Part shown: positions 38,801 to 51,537 of the stretch, one piece after another
Position numbering within the stretch: the stretch's first letter is position 1
Layout: every line of letters begins with the position of its first letter
Origin: Sialis fuliginosa
Lineage: Eukaryota > Arthropoda > Insecta > Megaloptera > Sialidae
DNA length: 64,000 nt
Reading direction: 5' to 3'
Assembly (NCBI GenBank): GCA_961205875.1
Contig: OY540811.1
Coordinates: 23,057,248 to 23,121,247 of the forward strand
The notes under the pieces: model-generated
Told to the model about the DNA's origin: nothing
The model's input: the letters and a program-made list of their open reading frames with translations, nothing else
Database searches by the model: none
Translations under genes and position numbers: made by a program

Positions 38801-40428
38801 CACAGTCATGCCAATTTGAAAAATAAATTGTGAAAAGTATTTTAAACAAAAATCATTATATGAACATATGTCCGGAAATGTTTCGTGAGGGGACTGCAGC
38901 CCTTGAAAGATTTTACTCAAAATTATTTTTTATTTAATATCTTGAGAACCCATAGTGCTACAGTTATGAATTTTGATACAAGGTTTAGTATTAATAAGTG
39001 TTATAGGTTTCCTGTATCAACCAATCAAATAAATCATCATTAAGATACTGTATTGGAAGAACATGCTTCGTACATCCTCTATTCTAGTTTCAAATGAATA
39101 TATGTACATAAATACACAAATTGTATTACTCTTCAAGCATTTATGAGCAAAAAAGTTATTTCCCAAAATTATTTGAAAAACAAAAAAATTCTTCAAACAT
39201 ATATTTTTTACATATTTTCTCAACTCGAGCCACACTTAGCTCAGGGCTCTAGTTAGTTGCCTAAATTGCCTACAGTGAAAGTACATACATATACTATACA
39301 TTCAAATATAAGAAAAACAAGCAACATTCTGTATAAAAAAGAAACACACATCTCATAGATATTTTCTATAACACAAATACATATTCCGTTCAAGAACCAC
39401 TAAATGAATATTGATTTGAGAACTTTAGAAAACAAACAGAACTTTATGTGGAAGCTACTCACTAAACCCACAAAAAGTTCCCAACAATCAGTTGATCGTT
39501 TGAATTTCGAGTAGTTTTAGACTTCGGCGGTTTTGTTTTGTGTATTTTATAAACCAGTTATCTGTATATGAAATTTGATATATGTATCTGAAACCCTTTT
39601 ATTTACTGTGCAAATATTCATACATGTGTATAAATTAAATTTACAAATACTGATTTCGATACAACTGCGAACGTTATTTATATCATATAGGTATTCTAAA
39701 ACGGAAATTTTTATTGCAGTTTTCATTTTAAAATAAATAAAGATAGGTAGAAGGTGCTGCTTTATCACTTAATTCAAATTTAATCATTATAATTCTTATT
39801 TACTTTTATAAGTGATAATATTAATCATTTTACAATATTCAAATATAAGTATAACAGTTAAGCAAGTTATTATACTTGAAGTTGTTTCGAACAATAAAGT
39901 ATAGTCTTATTCAAATTAAAGAAAATTTATGATTTATATGATTTTAGGATAAAGAAAACCTTGCCGAATTTCCATGTACTCAATTCGCCCTTGTCTAAGT
40001 TTGTTTGAAAAATACCCAGTGCGGTCTGATGTTTTCTTAACGATAAAGTGACCTTAAAGAACAAAATGATTTTCTACTACTGGTTGCGAATAATGTATTT
40101 AAAAAAATTTTACATGGTTATTTAATTTTGTTATTTTCATCTCATTTCCATATAAAATTCCAGCCATGTAATGTGTAATATCCAAATGAACCAATAGATA
40201 TGTACCAAGCCGTCAACACAAATAGATTTATAACATAGATAGAGGACATCGGGCATCAATAAGTAAATTGATAATAATAATCAATATTTACACCCAAAAA
40301 TCTATATAGAGATGATGTTTACCACAGAAACAGAAATATAAATATAAATGTTTAATTAATAAATTTTTGTAACCGTAGTTGTGCATAACCCTACATCCCA
40401 TGTATTTGACCACCCTGTGTGCCTTTAC
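38801..40428. other. AT-rich noncoding DNA
   Basis: Nothing supported; the 72- and 73-codon minus-strand frames look random. Confidence 0.55.
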
Positions 40429-40852
40429 GGGTCATCCATAAATTACGTCACACGTTAAGGGGATGGGAAAGGGTCTACAAAGTGTGGGGGGGGTGTCACA
40501 AGCTTCGTGACGTCACTTCTAAAAAATCAAAACAAGGAATTTTATATAAATTTTAGAGTAAAAATTTGAAGAAAAATTACTATGACCTGTAAAGAGTTAT
40601 TGGGAAAATTTCATATAATTTTTATTAATAAATGAAAATATTTTATAAAAATAAAAGTAATATAAACAGCCAAGGACAATGAAAGAATATTTCTTTTCTT
40701 TTCTTTTTTTTTTCGTTGATATGTATACCTGCTTGGAAATTATGTAACTTCACAACAGGGGGGTGGAGTCACATGTGAGAACCTATGACAAGGAAGGTGG
40801 GAGAGTAAAAAACATGGATTTCGAGTGACGAAATTTATGGATGGTTCCTTAC
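40425..40852. mobile_element. MITE with GGGTCATCCATAAATTACGTCAC-type end
   Basis: The left end reads GGGTCATCCATAAATTACGT then CACACGTTAAGGGG and a G-rich block. The right end, reverse-complemented, reads GGAACCATCCATAAATTTCG then TCACTCGAAAT and a C-rich block. TTAC lies at both outer edges (40425-40428, 40849-40852) and may be the target duplication. The G-rich AT..ATTACGTCAC terminus is one I associate with widespread arthropod MITEs; the superfamily is uncertain. Internal TGACGTCAC (about 40508) is part of the element. Confidence 0.65.
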
Positions 40853-41526
40853 CTGCTATGATTGACCCATAAACCACCTCACAATCCATATTTTGTTGAC
40901 ACACACCAAAATAGACACCAAAAAACAAACATTAATACAAAGAAGCTGTCGGAAAAGGATTATGCCAGCCGACAACAATTGAAGACAAATAAAAAAATCA
41001 GTGATTCTTCATTGATTCCAATTATGTAAGAAAGTAAGTCCTTCCTTAATTAGTAAGTATAAGCTATAAGAATTTAATACATACAAACTAACATCAAATT
41101 AAAAATGTACCCAATCATTTTATAAAATACTCATCGTAACTAATTACGAAAATGAAAAAAAAATCTCCTTCCATTAATATATTTTTCATTTCTACATCAC
41201 AAAGTAAAATGTAATTATCATAAATCCGAATTTCTCTTACCGCTTGTGACGTGTTTATCAAACATTAATTTTATGCCACGGTTATTCAAAACGGGCTTTA
41301 ATTTAAAATCCCTTGATACGTCAAATGTAAACTTACACACAAACAATCATAGTAATCTCACAAGATCTGTTTCGACTAATACAAAGCGGTGTCGGCCCGT
41401 TGAGAATAACGTATGCGATGGAATTTAAACTTTACACAATTCTGTACGAAAATGATAGACAGTGTACGTACTGAATTTGACTACGGAACAGATGGAAATC
41501 ATTGCTATTTCAAATATATAAAACTA
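40853..41526. other. AT-rich noncoding DNA
   Basis: Nothing supported; the 60-codon plus-strand frame at 41246-41428 is not recognisable. Confidence 0.5.
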
Positions 41527-41776
41527 TTTATTTATTTATTTATTAATATTAAAATAAATTAGTAAATTCTTTTTTCTACATAGAAGTTTGATCGAAATTT
41601 AACATTAGTTTGGTCATAAACATTAAAAGAAGATATTTTGGTTTTAATTACTTATTTATTTATTTGTTTATTCCCCTGTTAATAGTAAGATAAATTAGTA
41701 AATCCTTTTTTTCTAGTTTGAACGAAATTTTACCATTAGTTTGGTCATAACACCAAAAGAAGATATTTTGGTTTTA
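41527..41776. repeat. Tandem duplication, about 125-bp unit
   Basis: Unit 1 (from 41527) and unit 2 (from 41651) share (TTTA)n, AATAAATTAGTAAAT.C, GAACGAAATTT-like sequence, CATTAGTTTGGTCATAA and AAAAGAAGATATTTTGGTTT. Divergence is moderate, so the duplication is not recent. Related AAAAGAAAGA and TTTTGGTGTAA blocks follow up to about 41885. Confidence 0.75.
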
Positions 41777-44079
41777 CACCAAAAAGAAAGATCACCAACA
41801 CTGTTTTTTTAACAAACCTATACCTACATTTTTAAGTACAAAATGTTTTAAAAAGACTCTGTGTTTGTCTTTTTGGTGTAAGACCACCTTTACGTTATTA
41901 CCAAAATTCAAAATATATGATACATTGAATTGTTTTACAACTTCATTAATTTTATTTAAACATTTAATAATTTGGATTTAAGTACTTCAAATATTTATTT
42001 TCGATAGTTAAGAATTATAAATGAACTGAGGCATTTAATATTATATTATAACTGACTTTAAAAGTTAAAACTTTTATTTCCTATTAAAAAAAAGCAAACG
42101 TCAAAATAAAGTTATAATGCAATACAAATCACCCAATTTTCTTCATTTTGTAAAAATTAGTGTTTATGACCAAACTTGAGGAAAAAAAAACATTTACATT
42201 AAACTTCTTACAAAGAATTATTAAAATACTACTGAACCGATTTAAATGGGATTTCCATTGCTACACAGTGCCAAATCAGTGACAAGCAAATACAACAACA
42301 ACGTGGGTGGAGAGGTGACGTCTTCCTATTTATAAGAGTACATAATCGCGCGGATATTCGCCTATTTCGAAATACATTCATTCAAGTGAAGTACACATAG
42401 TGAACTTATAGATAGTATTTATATATTTATTTTCAGGGGCACAGTAGTTACCAATAATTTCTTTATCTATTTGTTAAATTTTTCTTCAATGTCATAAGCT
42501 TAAATTTATAATTGTGTTAATTCGAATAAAATTTTCATTGTTAAGAGACATTAAATTTTGTAATTCGTATTATAACAAGACAAACACGAATTTAAACTTC
42601 ATTAACTTGTTCATCTCTTTTTGATTTTACATTCGTTATTTATTATTGTTGCCACGGGCATCTTTTGTTTCTGTTTTTTTTTCAGTTATTTAAGAATTTA
42701 AAATATAATACAAAACAATTTTATGCATTTTGCCAAATTTCAATTTATTTATGCGATATTATAATTAAAAAAATTGTTTTTAAATATTATATTATTAACA
42801 CACGTTTCTGGTCAGGAAAAGTTATAATAAGAAAATGGCGGAAAATATATTTTTTGTAATAAATAGACGTCAATTAAACAGAAATACTCCCCAAAAATGT
42901 AATTTTCATTTTTTAACAGAAAAATAAGTTGACTCTAATACAATAATTGTTATATGTTTTTTATTTGTTGAGGATCTAAAACTTTTAAGTTTTTAAAATT
43001 TAGTGAACTACTTTTTTTTTTATATAATGAAATGTTAATTTTAAAGTTTCGAGGTACCTCTTTACTGCATCAGCAGTAATTTTATTTAAAGTTGAAAATA
43101 AATTTTTAATTCCTTCCTAATATCTTTACAAAATCATTCCATTCTGTATATTTCCTGTTATTGCTATCGTCGTCGTTATTTTCCATAAAATGTATTTTAT
43201 CTCTTATTTATCTGTTAAACATATACATGAGAGAACATGTTAACTATAGTCATGTTTTTTAAATTTCTATGGAAAATTATCGGGTATACAGTTTTCAATA
43301 TTTTTACCATTGCCAAGAAAGAAAATTTGTCGATTTTATACCTATCTGATTATGTCGTGCTAATTTTATGAATAAGAAGAAAATGATTTATAAATTTCGG
43401 AATAGAAAAGGGTTATAAATCTGATATTTACAGCATATTAACTTTTTTAACTACTCTTTAAGTTCAGGTAATCAAGATTCAATATTCGGTTCACTTTTTG
43501 TTCATTATGTATTTAACTGTATAAACAAAAATCTATATTTAAATTTTAAATTGCGATTGATTGAAGTATGTAAATAAATAATATTTGTTTTCATTTTTCA
43601 TATATACTCGTAGTACACATATCAATTTAATATATTTTATTCCAATGTTGTTTTCATATTACACCATAAATAGAGGAATGTAACATAAATATAAATTATT
43701 TATCATACACATGCATTGCAGTCATAAATTTAATAGAAAACTAACGTTTATTGTTCGTAAACAGGAAAAGAAATACTTTAAAATAATCTACACACATGAG
43801 TGTACTACAAAACAAGCAAAGATAAACAAGCCAGTATCCTGTTTAAAAAAAATAAAAAAAATATGTAATCAAATCCTTATCTCAGACAAAACCATAAAAT
43901 CATAACAGCCCATCACGTTTTGCCATAAACAACAATAACTTTCGCAAAGAATCTCTTCTACAAGAGTAATCAAAGCAGGATATAAAAATAAATCGTTCTG
44001 CGTTACGGCTCCTGGATGAATACGTAAAAAAGCGTAGAAAATTGATAACAGGTTCATATAGAAAGTTTATTTTTCTAGT
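41777..44079. other. AT-rich noncoding DNA with one promoter-like patch
   Basis: No supported gene. At 42316-42336, TGACGTCT is followed by TATTTATAAGAG and a GC-richer stretch; see findings. The other open frames here look random. Confidence 0.5.
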
Positions 44080-44570
44080 ACCTTTTTTGTCGCAGAAGAG
44101 CAGTGTCGGGATTTCCCCCGAGAGAGTGAGACAGTTGATCTTATTTGTGTTTGATCCAATGGGAGTTGAAATCGCACACCACTTCACTAATAATCACATA
44201 GAAATAATCACACACCAATTAGATAAAACCGGTACAATCACGTTCACCTATTTTTCAATCAATCAATTTCCCTCGGTAATGGCTTACCGGCCCGTTGGTA
44301 TCGATTCGAACACGAGAAAATGCCTCTGTGTGTTGTGGGGGGTTGGTTAGGAACAGCTCGCGAAAAACAACCTACTGAAACGCGCAAAGTGGAGGTACCA
44401 CGCTGTCTGACAGACAATCGGAAAATTGGGGTTGCTGTGGCACCCCACGTATACATCGGAAAATGCCGACCCTCGCCGAACGTAAACGAAACCATACGAA
44501 CACAATGTAGTAAAACTGGCTACAACAATACTTCGGTAACGGAATATGCATATAGTCCTGAATAAGTAAA
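44080..44570. other. GC-richer island with overlapping open frames on both strands
   Basis: About 490 bp with clearly higher GC and CpG content than the flanks. It has frames of 102 and 81 codons on the plus strand and 95, 78 and 77 on the minus strand. None has a recognisable domain, and GC-rich DNA lacks AT-rich stops, so overlapping frames are expected by chance. It could be a regulatory or 5' non-coding exon region, or an old insertion. Confidence 0.3.
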
Positions 44571-44784
44571 CGTTCAACATTGGTATAGGTGCAAATTGAA
44601 TGTGCCTATAAACACATTAGTGTATATGATATAATTTAATTATACGGTAATAAATAAAAAATAAAAATAAACTATAAATTCTATCCAAAAATTGGATTTG
44701 TTTCTACAATTTTCGTATACAACAGTACAAGGCTGTCAACAATCATATACATATATGGGCCTGTATCACATTCTTCACCGGGAA

Positions 44785-45635
44785 TATACCGGGTGTTTTT
44801 TTAAGACTTTTCAGCGGATTATTTCCAAAAAAAAAACGAGTTTTCAGAAAAAATAATTCAGACAAAAGTTTCATGGTTTTGAGGGGGCTAAATATTGACA
44901 TTATGGGGTGACCATAGAAATGTCACATTGGTGGGTTTTCAGGTTTAAGTTAAGTTAAATCTAAACCTATATTTTTTGTTTCAGATTCGTAATTAAAAAC
45001 TTTCGATTGAAACATGTTTTCTGAATATGTCCATTTTTATGATAAGGAGCAAACCAAAAAGAAATTTCTGGATTTTCTATAATTTTTTACTCGAAAATTA
45101 CTAATTTTTAAAAATAATCTCAAGAGGTAAAAAGTGCTTATATTCAAGCAAAAATTCTCACAGTTTTTTTTCTAATATGTAATTCAATTTTCTTTTTCAA
45201 AATTTCAGAATATTTTATCTATAAAAAAGTTGCATTGAAAAACAATTTTCCGAGAATCCTTGCTTAGCTCTATGTACTTTTTCAATAATGTGATTTTTCT
45301 TCAAACTTTATAGTTTTCGAGTAAAAATTTATGGAAAATCTAGAAATTTCTCTTTGATTTGCTATTTATCATAAAAAAAAATCAGAAAAATGTTTCAACC
45401 AAAAATTGTTTAGTTTATCTCTTAAATTACGAACCTGCAACAAAAAATATAGTTTTAGATTTGAAAAAGAACAGTTGAACCTGAAAACCCATCAAAGTGA
45501 CCTTTCTAAGGTCATCCCATAATGTCAATATTTAGCCACCTCAAAACCATAAAACTTTTGTCTGAAACATTTTTCTGGAAAGTCTTTATTTTGAAAATAA
45601 TCCGCTGGAAAGTCTTCAAAATAACACACAGTATA
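44785..45635. mobile_element. Long-armed foldback MITE (about 850 bp)
   Basis: The outer ends are TATACCGGGTGTT at the left and AACACACAGTATA at the right. The arms mirror each other for over 300 bp: AAGACTTTTCAGCGGATTAT, ACAAAAGTTTCATGGTTTTG, TATTGACATTATGGGGTGAC and AGAAATTTCTGGATTTTC, each with its inverted partner. TA at the edges suggests a Tc1/mariner-like target. There is no transposase; the 65-codon frame at 45522-45719 starts in the right arm. Confidence 0.8.
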
Positions 45636-48600
45636 ATTACAAAATCAGTAGCTACTATATCAATTAAATACTGTATAGGTACCTATAACAGAACATGGTA
45701 TATTTACCGATGTAAATAACGCTCCTAATATTGATAAAGTAATACAAACTATTACAATGTTTTGTTTTATTTTATTTTTTTTTATTTTGGTTTATAAATA
45801 GTTTCGAATACACATGTAATGTTTAATATTATAGATATCACAGTATTTAGTTAAAAACATATGTGTAGGTTTGTAAATTGTACCTATATAATTTAACGAA
45901 TCTGAAACTAAAACTTTCAAAGTTTCACCCTACTTTACTACACCGTTGAAACGGCGTTTACGATAGGTCACGTGACATAACCGAGCGTCGGTTGTAGAGT
46001 GGCTTCTAATTTGATTTCAAATTGAATTGCATTTTTTGAGTTCGAATTATCCCCAAGACCACTAATAAATAATATTAACCTTAAATTCGTTTAGATACTG
46101 CTTCCCCGAAGTTTTTATTTTTAATTTAGTTAAAGTTAATTATTTGATTAATGTGCTGTAATGGATTTAAAACAAACTTTTAATGATCATATTTTTTTTA
46201 TTCTTTGTTGATTATTTTTTCGATAAAACAACTTTAACATTACATAAATTACATGGTTCTTTATATTATATTAATTTGAAAACGTGTTATTATTTTTGTT
46301 TAATAAACCCATTAAATAAAATTTAAAAATAGTATCGTTATCATATCAATGTTTTTGTATTTTACGTCCAATTAAAGCATTTTATATTAACTATTTAAAA
46401 ATTTGTATTATCTTAAACTAAACCATGCAACTGTCTAAAATCAATACTAATAAATAATACAATATAAATACTTTGTTTTTGTTTTTAGTGTACACGTCGT
46501 TTTACAAGCAATTTTATTTACTTATATAGTTTTTAGATGTATTGTAGGTATGTCTGTTTACTTGCTTGTCGCGTCTTGATACGAAAACTAATGAACCGAT
46601 TTTGATGATATTATTCGAAAGGTTATTTCATAAACAATTAACAATTGTATTTTATAATAGATATATTAATGATAAGAATATCAAATGTGATATTGATGTT
46701 TTTAACAAATTATTATTTATATTGAATAGTTAGGTCAGGCACGTATTGAAAAAAAAATGTTTCTTTAAAATATATATAAATGAAAAGGTTTAGATTTCGC
46801 CGTGAGAAATTTCCAGTAAATAAGTATAATCTAATTCTACACGTACATATACTTTCCTCATTTAAAAATCTTGTTGTGACTTTAGCTTGATAATTATTTA
46901 GTACTTTTTTTACCCTGAATACGAATTACAATTAGTTTACTAACAATATTATGCATAAAAAGAACTCTATTTAATTAATGTTTGAAACCACTGTTCTACT
47001 TTGCACTACTTTGCATATATAACAAACCAACAAATACAAAACACAATTCTTATAAAACTTTATCTTCAACTTTAAAGTTTTCTCTACACAAGAAAAGTGT
47101 GTCATACCTTAATAGCCTCACACTGTTAGTAATTAAAAACAATAAATTCTGCGATCTTTTTTTCCGAGCTACAATTCATTTCTTACATAAAACGTATAAT
47201 ACGATATAGCAAATTGCTAAATTAATCGTATTTTTATATCTATAATAAATTATTTCTCTTTTCATATTTTTAACAGATTTCAAAAAAGGATAATTAACTC
47301 AATATTTATATTTCATGTATGTTCGGGTATAAAATATAATTCACCAATTTGGACGATTTTTTTTGTTGGAAAATTTATACTCCCATATAAATTGCATCAG
47401 AGTTTGACCACTCAAAATGACAATAATAAAAATAAAAATTACGAAAAAAATAAAACCGACTTAAAAAAAATGAACCTAATAATACTGAAAAGTACATAAT
47501 AATTAAATTTAACAGTTTTTAAAGTCGGTTCCAAGTCAATATACACATTTTTAGAAATAGAAAAATAAAACCGACTTCAAAAACTGTTTTTAATTTTCAA
47601 TATAGAATTAATTTTTTTCTTAAAAAGTTTTTTATTTAAATTTAATTTGAAATTAATTTTTTCTGAAAAATAATAACATACCAGCATTATATTATAATAT
47701 AATGTATGTACCATAAATGAAAAATATGTTTTATCTCTGAATTTCTTCAGAAAATAATTTATTATATTTAGTTCACTTTATATTCTCCGTAGGCCCAATT
47801 TTATTTTTAAAACTAATCAGAATCACTGTATTTTAGAAAATGACGCATTCGTTATATTGGTTCGTATAACGATTTAGTCGATGTGCAAACCATACGTATT
47901 CAGTGACATCTTTTGAAGAAAATCTACAAAGCTTACATAGGAATTTATAAATAGGGATCATACTGAAATACGTTTTAAAAATAAGTGTACATCTGTTTTA
48001 TCATATTTTCAATGCATAAATTTATCGTTAGATGATGTTATAGTTTAAAATAAATTCTTTATTTGAACTTGTCATTAATCACAGCTTCGAAAGACTAGAA
48101 TATTTTTTCTCAAGCGTAGATATGTAGCTGAAATAAAGATCATTTTTCACGGTTGTTTCTATACTTTTAATAAGGTATATTAATATTTTTATTTTATTAT
48201 TTTATAAATTACACATATATTTTATTACTGTTTAGACATTATTGGAAATCTGATTTTATGCTAAATACAACTGAGTTTATGAAACTTTAATAGAGCTACC
48301 AAAGATATTTTATTTCCAATTCATTACATCTATATTATTTTCCCCAAACCGTTTCTTATCTTATCTGATTATTGTTATCTTAAGTTTTTTTTTTTTTTTT
48401 GGCATTCTTCTCTACTAAATCAGCCATCTAATTTTCTTGAAATATTGTTTTTTCTTCCTAAAAAAAACGGGGACACAATTACGGAATGAAGGTTGCCTCT
48501 GTGTTTATCTTAAGTTTATGGATACATAAGAAGCCATATAATTAATTACACTGTTAACAAAATTGAATCTATATACTACAAAAGAATTTGTCTCCACTCC

Positions 48601-49829
48601 TACACCTCATTAAAAATTCACTTTAATAATTTTTTATTAAGTAAGATGATTAATACTGTTTAAAACCATGAAATAAAATAATGTAAAATAATAACAAAAA
48701 AGGTATTTAGTATATTTTAACCCTAATTAATCCAAAAATCGATTCAATTAGTTAGAATAACACTATTAAATTACAAAATTAACATTTTCAAGGGTTCCCT
48801 GCGTTTTTTCAATACCCTTATACTAAAATGTTTCTAGAAAACTAATTTCATGAAAATTAGCCTAGATAATATATATAGATCGTATTAAAGACTTGTATAT
48901 CGAAATTATGATTTACTTAAGATAATAAACATTTGCAACTATTTTCAATAGAGTATATCAAATTTAACATATACATGTCAATTAATTAGCACAAAACTAC
49001 TAAAAATAAGTTGCTATATTTATCCTCTTTATGTTTACTCCATAATGTTTTACAGTTTTACACGACTGATCTTTATAAACAAGGGCAGTTTATATTTATT
49101 TTAATTGATGTGTGTCTTTATAAATTAAAACATTTTTTAGGTTTGTTAACCCTAAAAACAATACATCCGTTGTATGAATTTACGCAGTAGATATTATATG
49201 GGCCTATATTTGGTTTACTTCGATATACATATAACAAAAATAACAATTATATTATAGATGTTAAAATGGCAAATTTTTCTTTATTTTATTTTCAAATTTG
49301 ATTTTAATGAAGTCCTTTTCCTAAAACAATACATGTTTGTCATTATTTTATTTAGATATTTACTAATAAATAGATAAACATTTGTGTTGTATTCGAATTA
49401 ATATCATAGTATTATTAATCGTTCATTTTATTGTTTTTTATCTTGAATAATACTTGTATACATGCAAGTTTGTACATTATTACAATACACTCTATTTAAT
49501 TACGTTTAAAAATACTTCTTTTTAAACATTTCATTTACACAATTTAAATTATACTAAAACATTCTACCCATTTTTCATTCGTATTCTAAGAATATTATAA
49601 GGTATTGGAACCAATCTTGGATAATACCCCAGTATTGGACACTTGTTTAATTAAATGTACTATCATATTTGTTATTTGATTACTGAATTATAATCTATAA
49701 ACACTGAACTAAAACAGTTTAATTTGATGACAATCGGCCAATGGGTGTCAAAATGGTTTAAAAAAATTATGAAATTCCTCTGTAAATTCGCATAACGTAT
49801 ATACTAATTCTGTTGAAAACTAGCACATC
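45636..49829. other. Long AT-rich noncoding stretch
   Basis: 4.2 kb without a supported gene. Noted: a GTCACGTGAC E-box palindrome at 45967-45976 in a small GC-richer patch, and the AAAACCGACTT cluster at 47452-47589. Confidence 0.55.
47452..47589. repeat. AACCGACTT repeat-terminus cluster
   Basis: AAAACCGACTT at 47452-47462, its inverse AAAGTCGGTT at 47521-47530, and AAAACCGACTTCAAAAACTG starting at about 47568. This motif is a common insect dispersed-repeat terminus. Here two or more fragments lie head to head. Confidence 0.5.
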
Positions 49830-49900
49830 ACATACTGTATCTCGGTGGTTTGTGATACGGACCGACAACCGTGAATGGCCTGGTTCAATCCTCGGTGCGA
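49830..49900 (+). repeat. tRNA-like SINE head candidate
   Basis: ATCTCGGTGGTT (about 49839) resembles a pol III A box and GGTTCAATCC (about 49882) a B box. Their spacing, about 43 nt, is tRNA-like. The putative T arm pairs imperfectly (CCTGG/CTCGG), and an A/T tract follows. It is probably a decayed SINE head, not a tRNA gene. The 74-codon minus-strand frame here is incidental. Confidence 0.4.
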
Positions 49901-50089
49901 TCGATTTTTTTTTTCAATTTTTTCCAGTTCTTTTTGTTGTATTATAAATTGAATTTCGTCGATTACAGCGCCATCTATGATGAATAGATCAAAATATTTC
50001 AGTCGAATCTTACGTACTTTTAGCCGTAGAATCCGTATCTGCAATAAAAAATTGAGGTTCCTATTTACAAAGAGGGAGGTTGGAGACTA

Positions 50090-50209
50090 TTTTTTTTCAT
50101 TAAGGTATTTCCCCGCGGAAATATTATATTTTGGTTATTGAAATTTTTTCTTTAGATTACCTATTTTCGAAGTATTTTTAGTTTCAGGTTAAAAAAAACA
50201 CCCGGTATT
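50090..50209. mobile_element. Single MITE end related to the 44.8-kb element
   Basis: AAAAAAAACACCCGGTATTA at 50193-50212 is the inverse of the ACCGGGTGTTTTTTT end of the 44785-45635 element, so an element of that broad type ends here. I could not find its other end; the SINE-like block upstream may have disrupted it. Confidence 0.35.
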
Positions 50210-50758
50210 ATGTAATATTTCTTAGACAACTCCGAGCACATACGAGTATAATAAATCGACATAAGGTATTTAGGTGTAATCATAGGATCAAAAAACTTAT
50301 AATGTATAACAAAATCAAACATAGCATTGGATTTAAATAAAGAGCATTAATTAAATATGCACATACATAATTACAAACCAAACAAAAATAAAATATATAT
50401 GTATACGATTGATATTCACCAAAAATGTAAAGGTATCAATTATATGTTATAAATACATAGATGTAGACAATATATTATTTACCGTTTTGTAATGTAATTG
50501 CTATAATTATCATTATTGTTTCAAATAATAATGGTGTATGCTTTGACTGGTTTTCATTAAATGTATTAAATGGACCTGAAACATGCATCATACAATGTAT
50601 GTCAATATATTCATATTCAATATTAAATTTTCCAGTTGTTATGTTGAATTTACTTTTATTGGGTTTTATGTAAAACTTCACACCGAGACAAGACTGGCTT
50701 GAATTTTAATGAGACAAGTATATGATTCTAGGTTCGCGATGAGAGTAAGGTTTAAGGG
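50210..50758. other. AT-rich noncoding DNA
   Basis: Nothing supported. Confidence 0.5.
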
Positions 50759-51537
50759 TAGGGGTGTATCGGATCTCCAGCCGGAATCCACGATTTTATT
50801 CCGCTTCCGGTAGAAACTGATAAATTCCGGCCTGATTTGTTTAAAAAATTAAACATAAATATAATAATTATTTTATTAACAAAAATTTTAATGGAAACAA
50901 TCATATCACTACACAAATGCAGTTTTTTTACATTTTCTTCGGTATAAGTGTTGTTATAAACTTATTTATTAATTTTTCAGTTTTAATTTGTTTAAATAGG
51001 GGAAGGAGATCTCGACGGTCTTAGGGAATTTGATAGTTTTAAAGTTAATGATGTAAGCTATATTTAAAAAAAAGTTGGTGTCTGTAGGATCGCGCCAAGC
51101 TGAGATATTAACTATTCAACTTATTTGTTAATTTATCAACTTTGATTTATTAATAATAGGGGAAGGGAGTCTCGACGTTCTTAAGGCACTTGATACTCTT
51201 GAAGTTAGTTTGAGTCTGTAGGATTACACCAAGCTGAGATATTATTGATAATAATAATAATATATTAATAAAAATCTCATAATATTACGAACATTGACCT
51301 GTGTATAATTAAGATTTAAGATATAAAGATTTTTGAAAATTTCGGATTATTATGGTGTAAAAATAAGACTTGTTCTGCATTTTTTTAATAATACTCTAGC
51401 CCTAGATCAGTTTTTTCAAAAACATTTCCAGCCTCCGAGAATAACCTCTCCGAATAGTCTGTACTATACTTATCAAACAGTATTGTTTATGATAATACAT
51501 CATATGTACTATAGTAATGCATTGGTGCTTTAATTTC
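50759..51537 (-). mobile_element. hAT-type relic, copy with an internal duplication and a missing right end
   Basis: Starts TAGGGGTGTATCGGATCT, a hAT-like end, and aligns with 53574-54274. Shared blocks are TTAACAAAAATTTTAATGGA, AACAATCATATCACTACACA, GATCGCGCCAAGCTGAGATA and the transposase remnant. A block of about 130 bp (AATAGGGGAAGG...AAGCTGAGATATT) is present twice in tandem, unlike the other copy. The right terminus is absent or degraded. Confidence 0.75.
51375..51480 (-). pseudogene. hAT transposase C-terminal relic
   Basis: The minus strand reads FDKYSTDYSERLFSEAGNVF, matching the SERLFSEAG core of the hATC dimerisation domain. It runs into stops shortly after (CTGATCTAG). Same fragment as 54095-54210 but more degraded. 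Confidence 0.7.

Noticed and set aside
49830..49900. Functional tRNA gene
   Set aside because: T-arm mismatches, no convincing acceptor pairing and no anticodon stem; better explained as a decayed SINE head.
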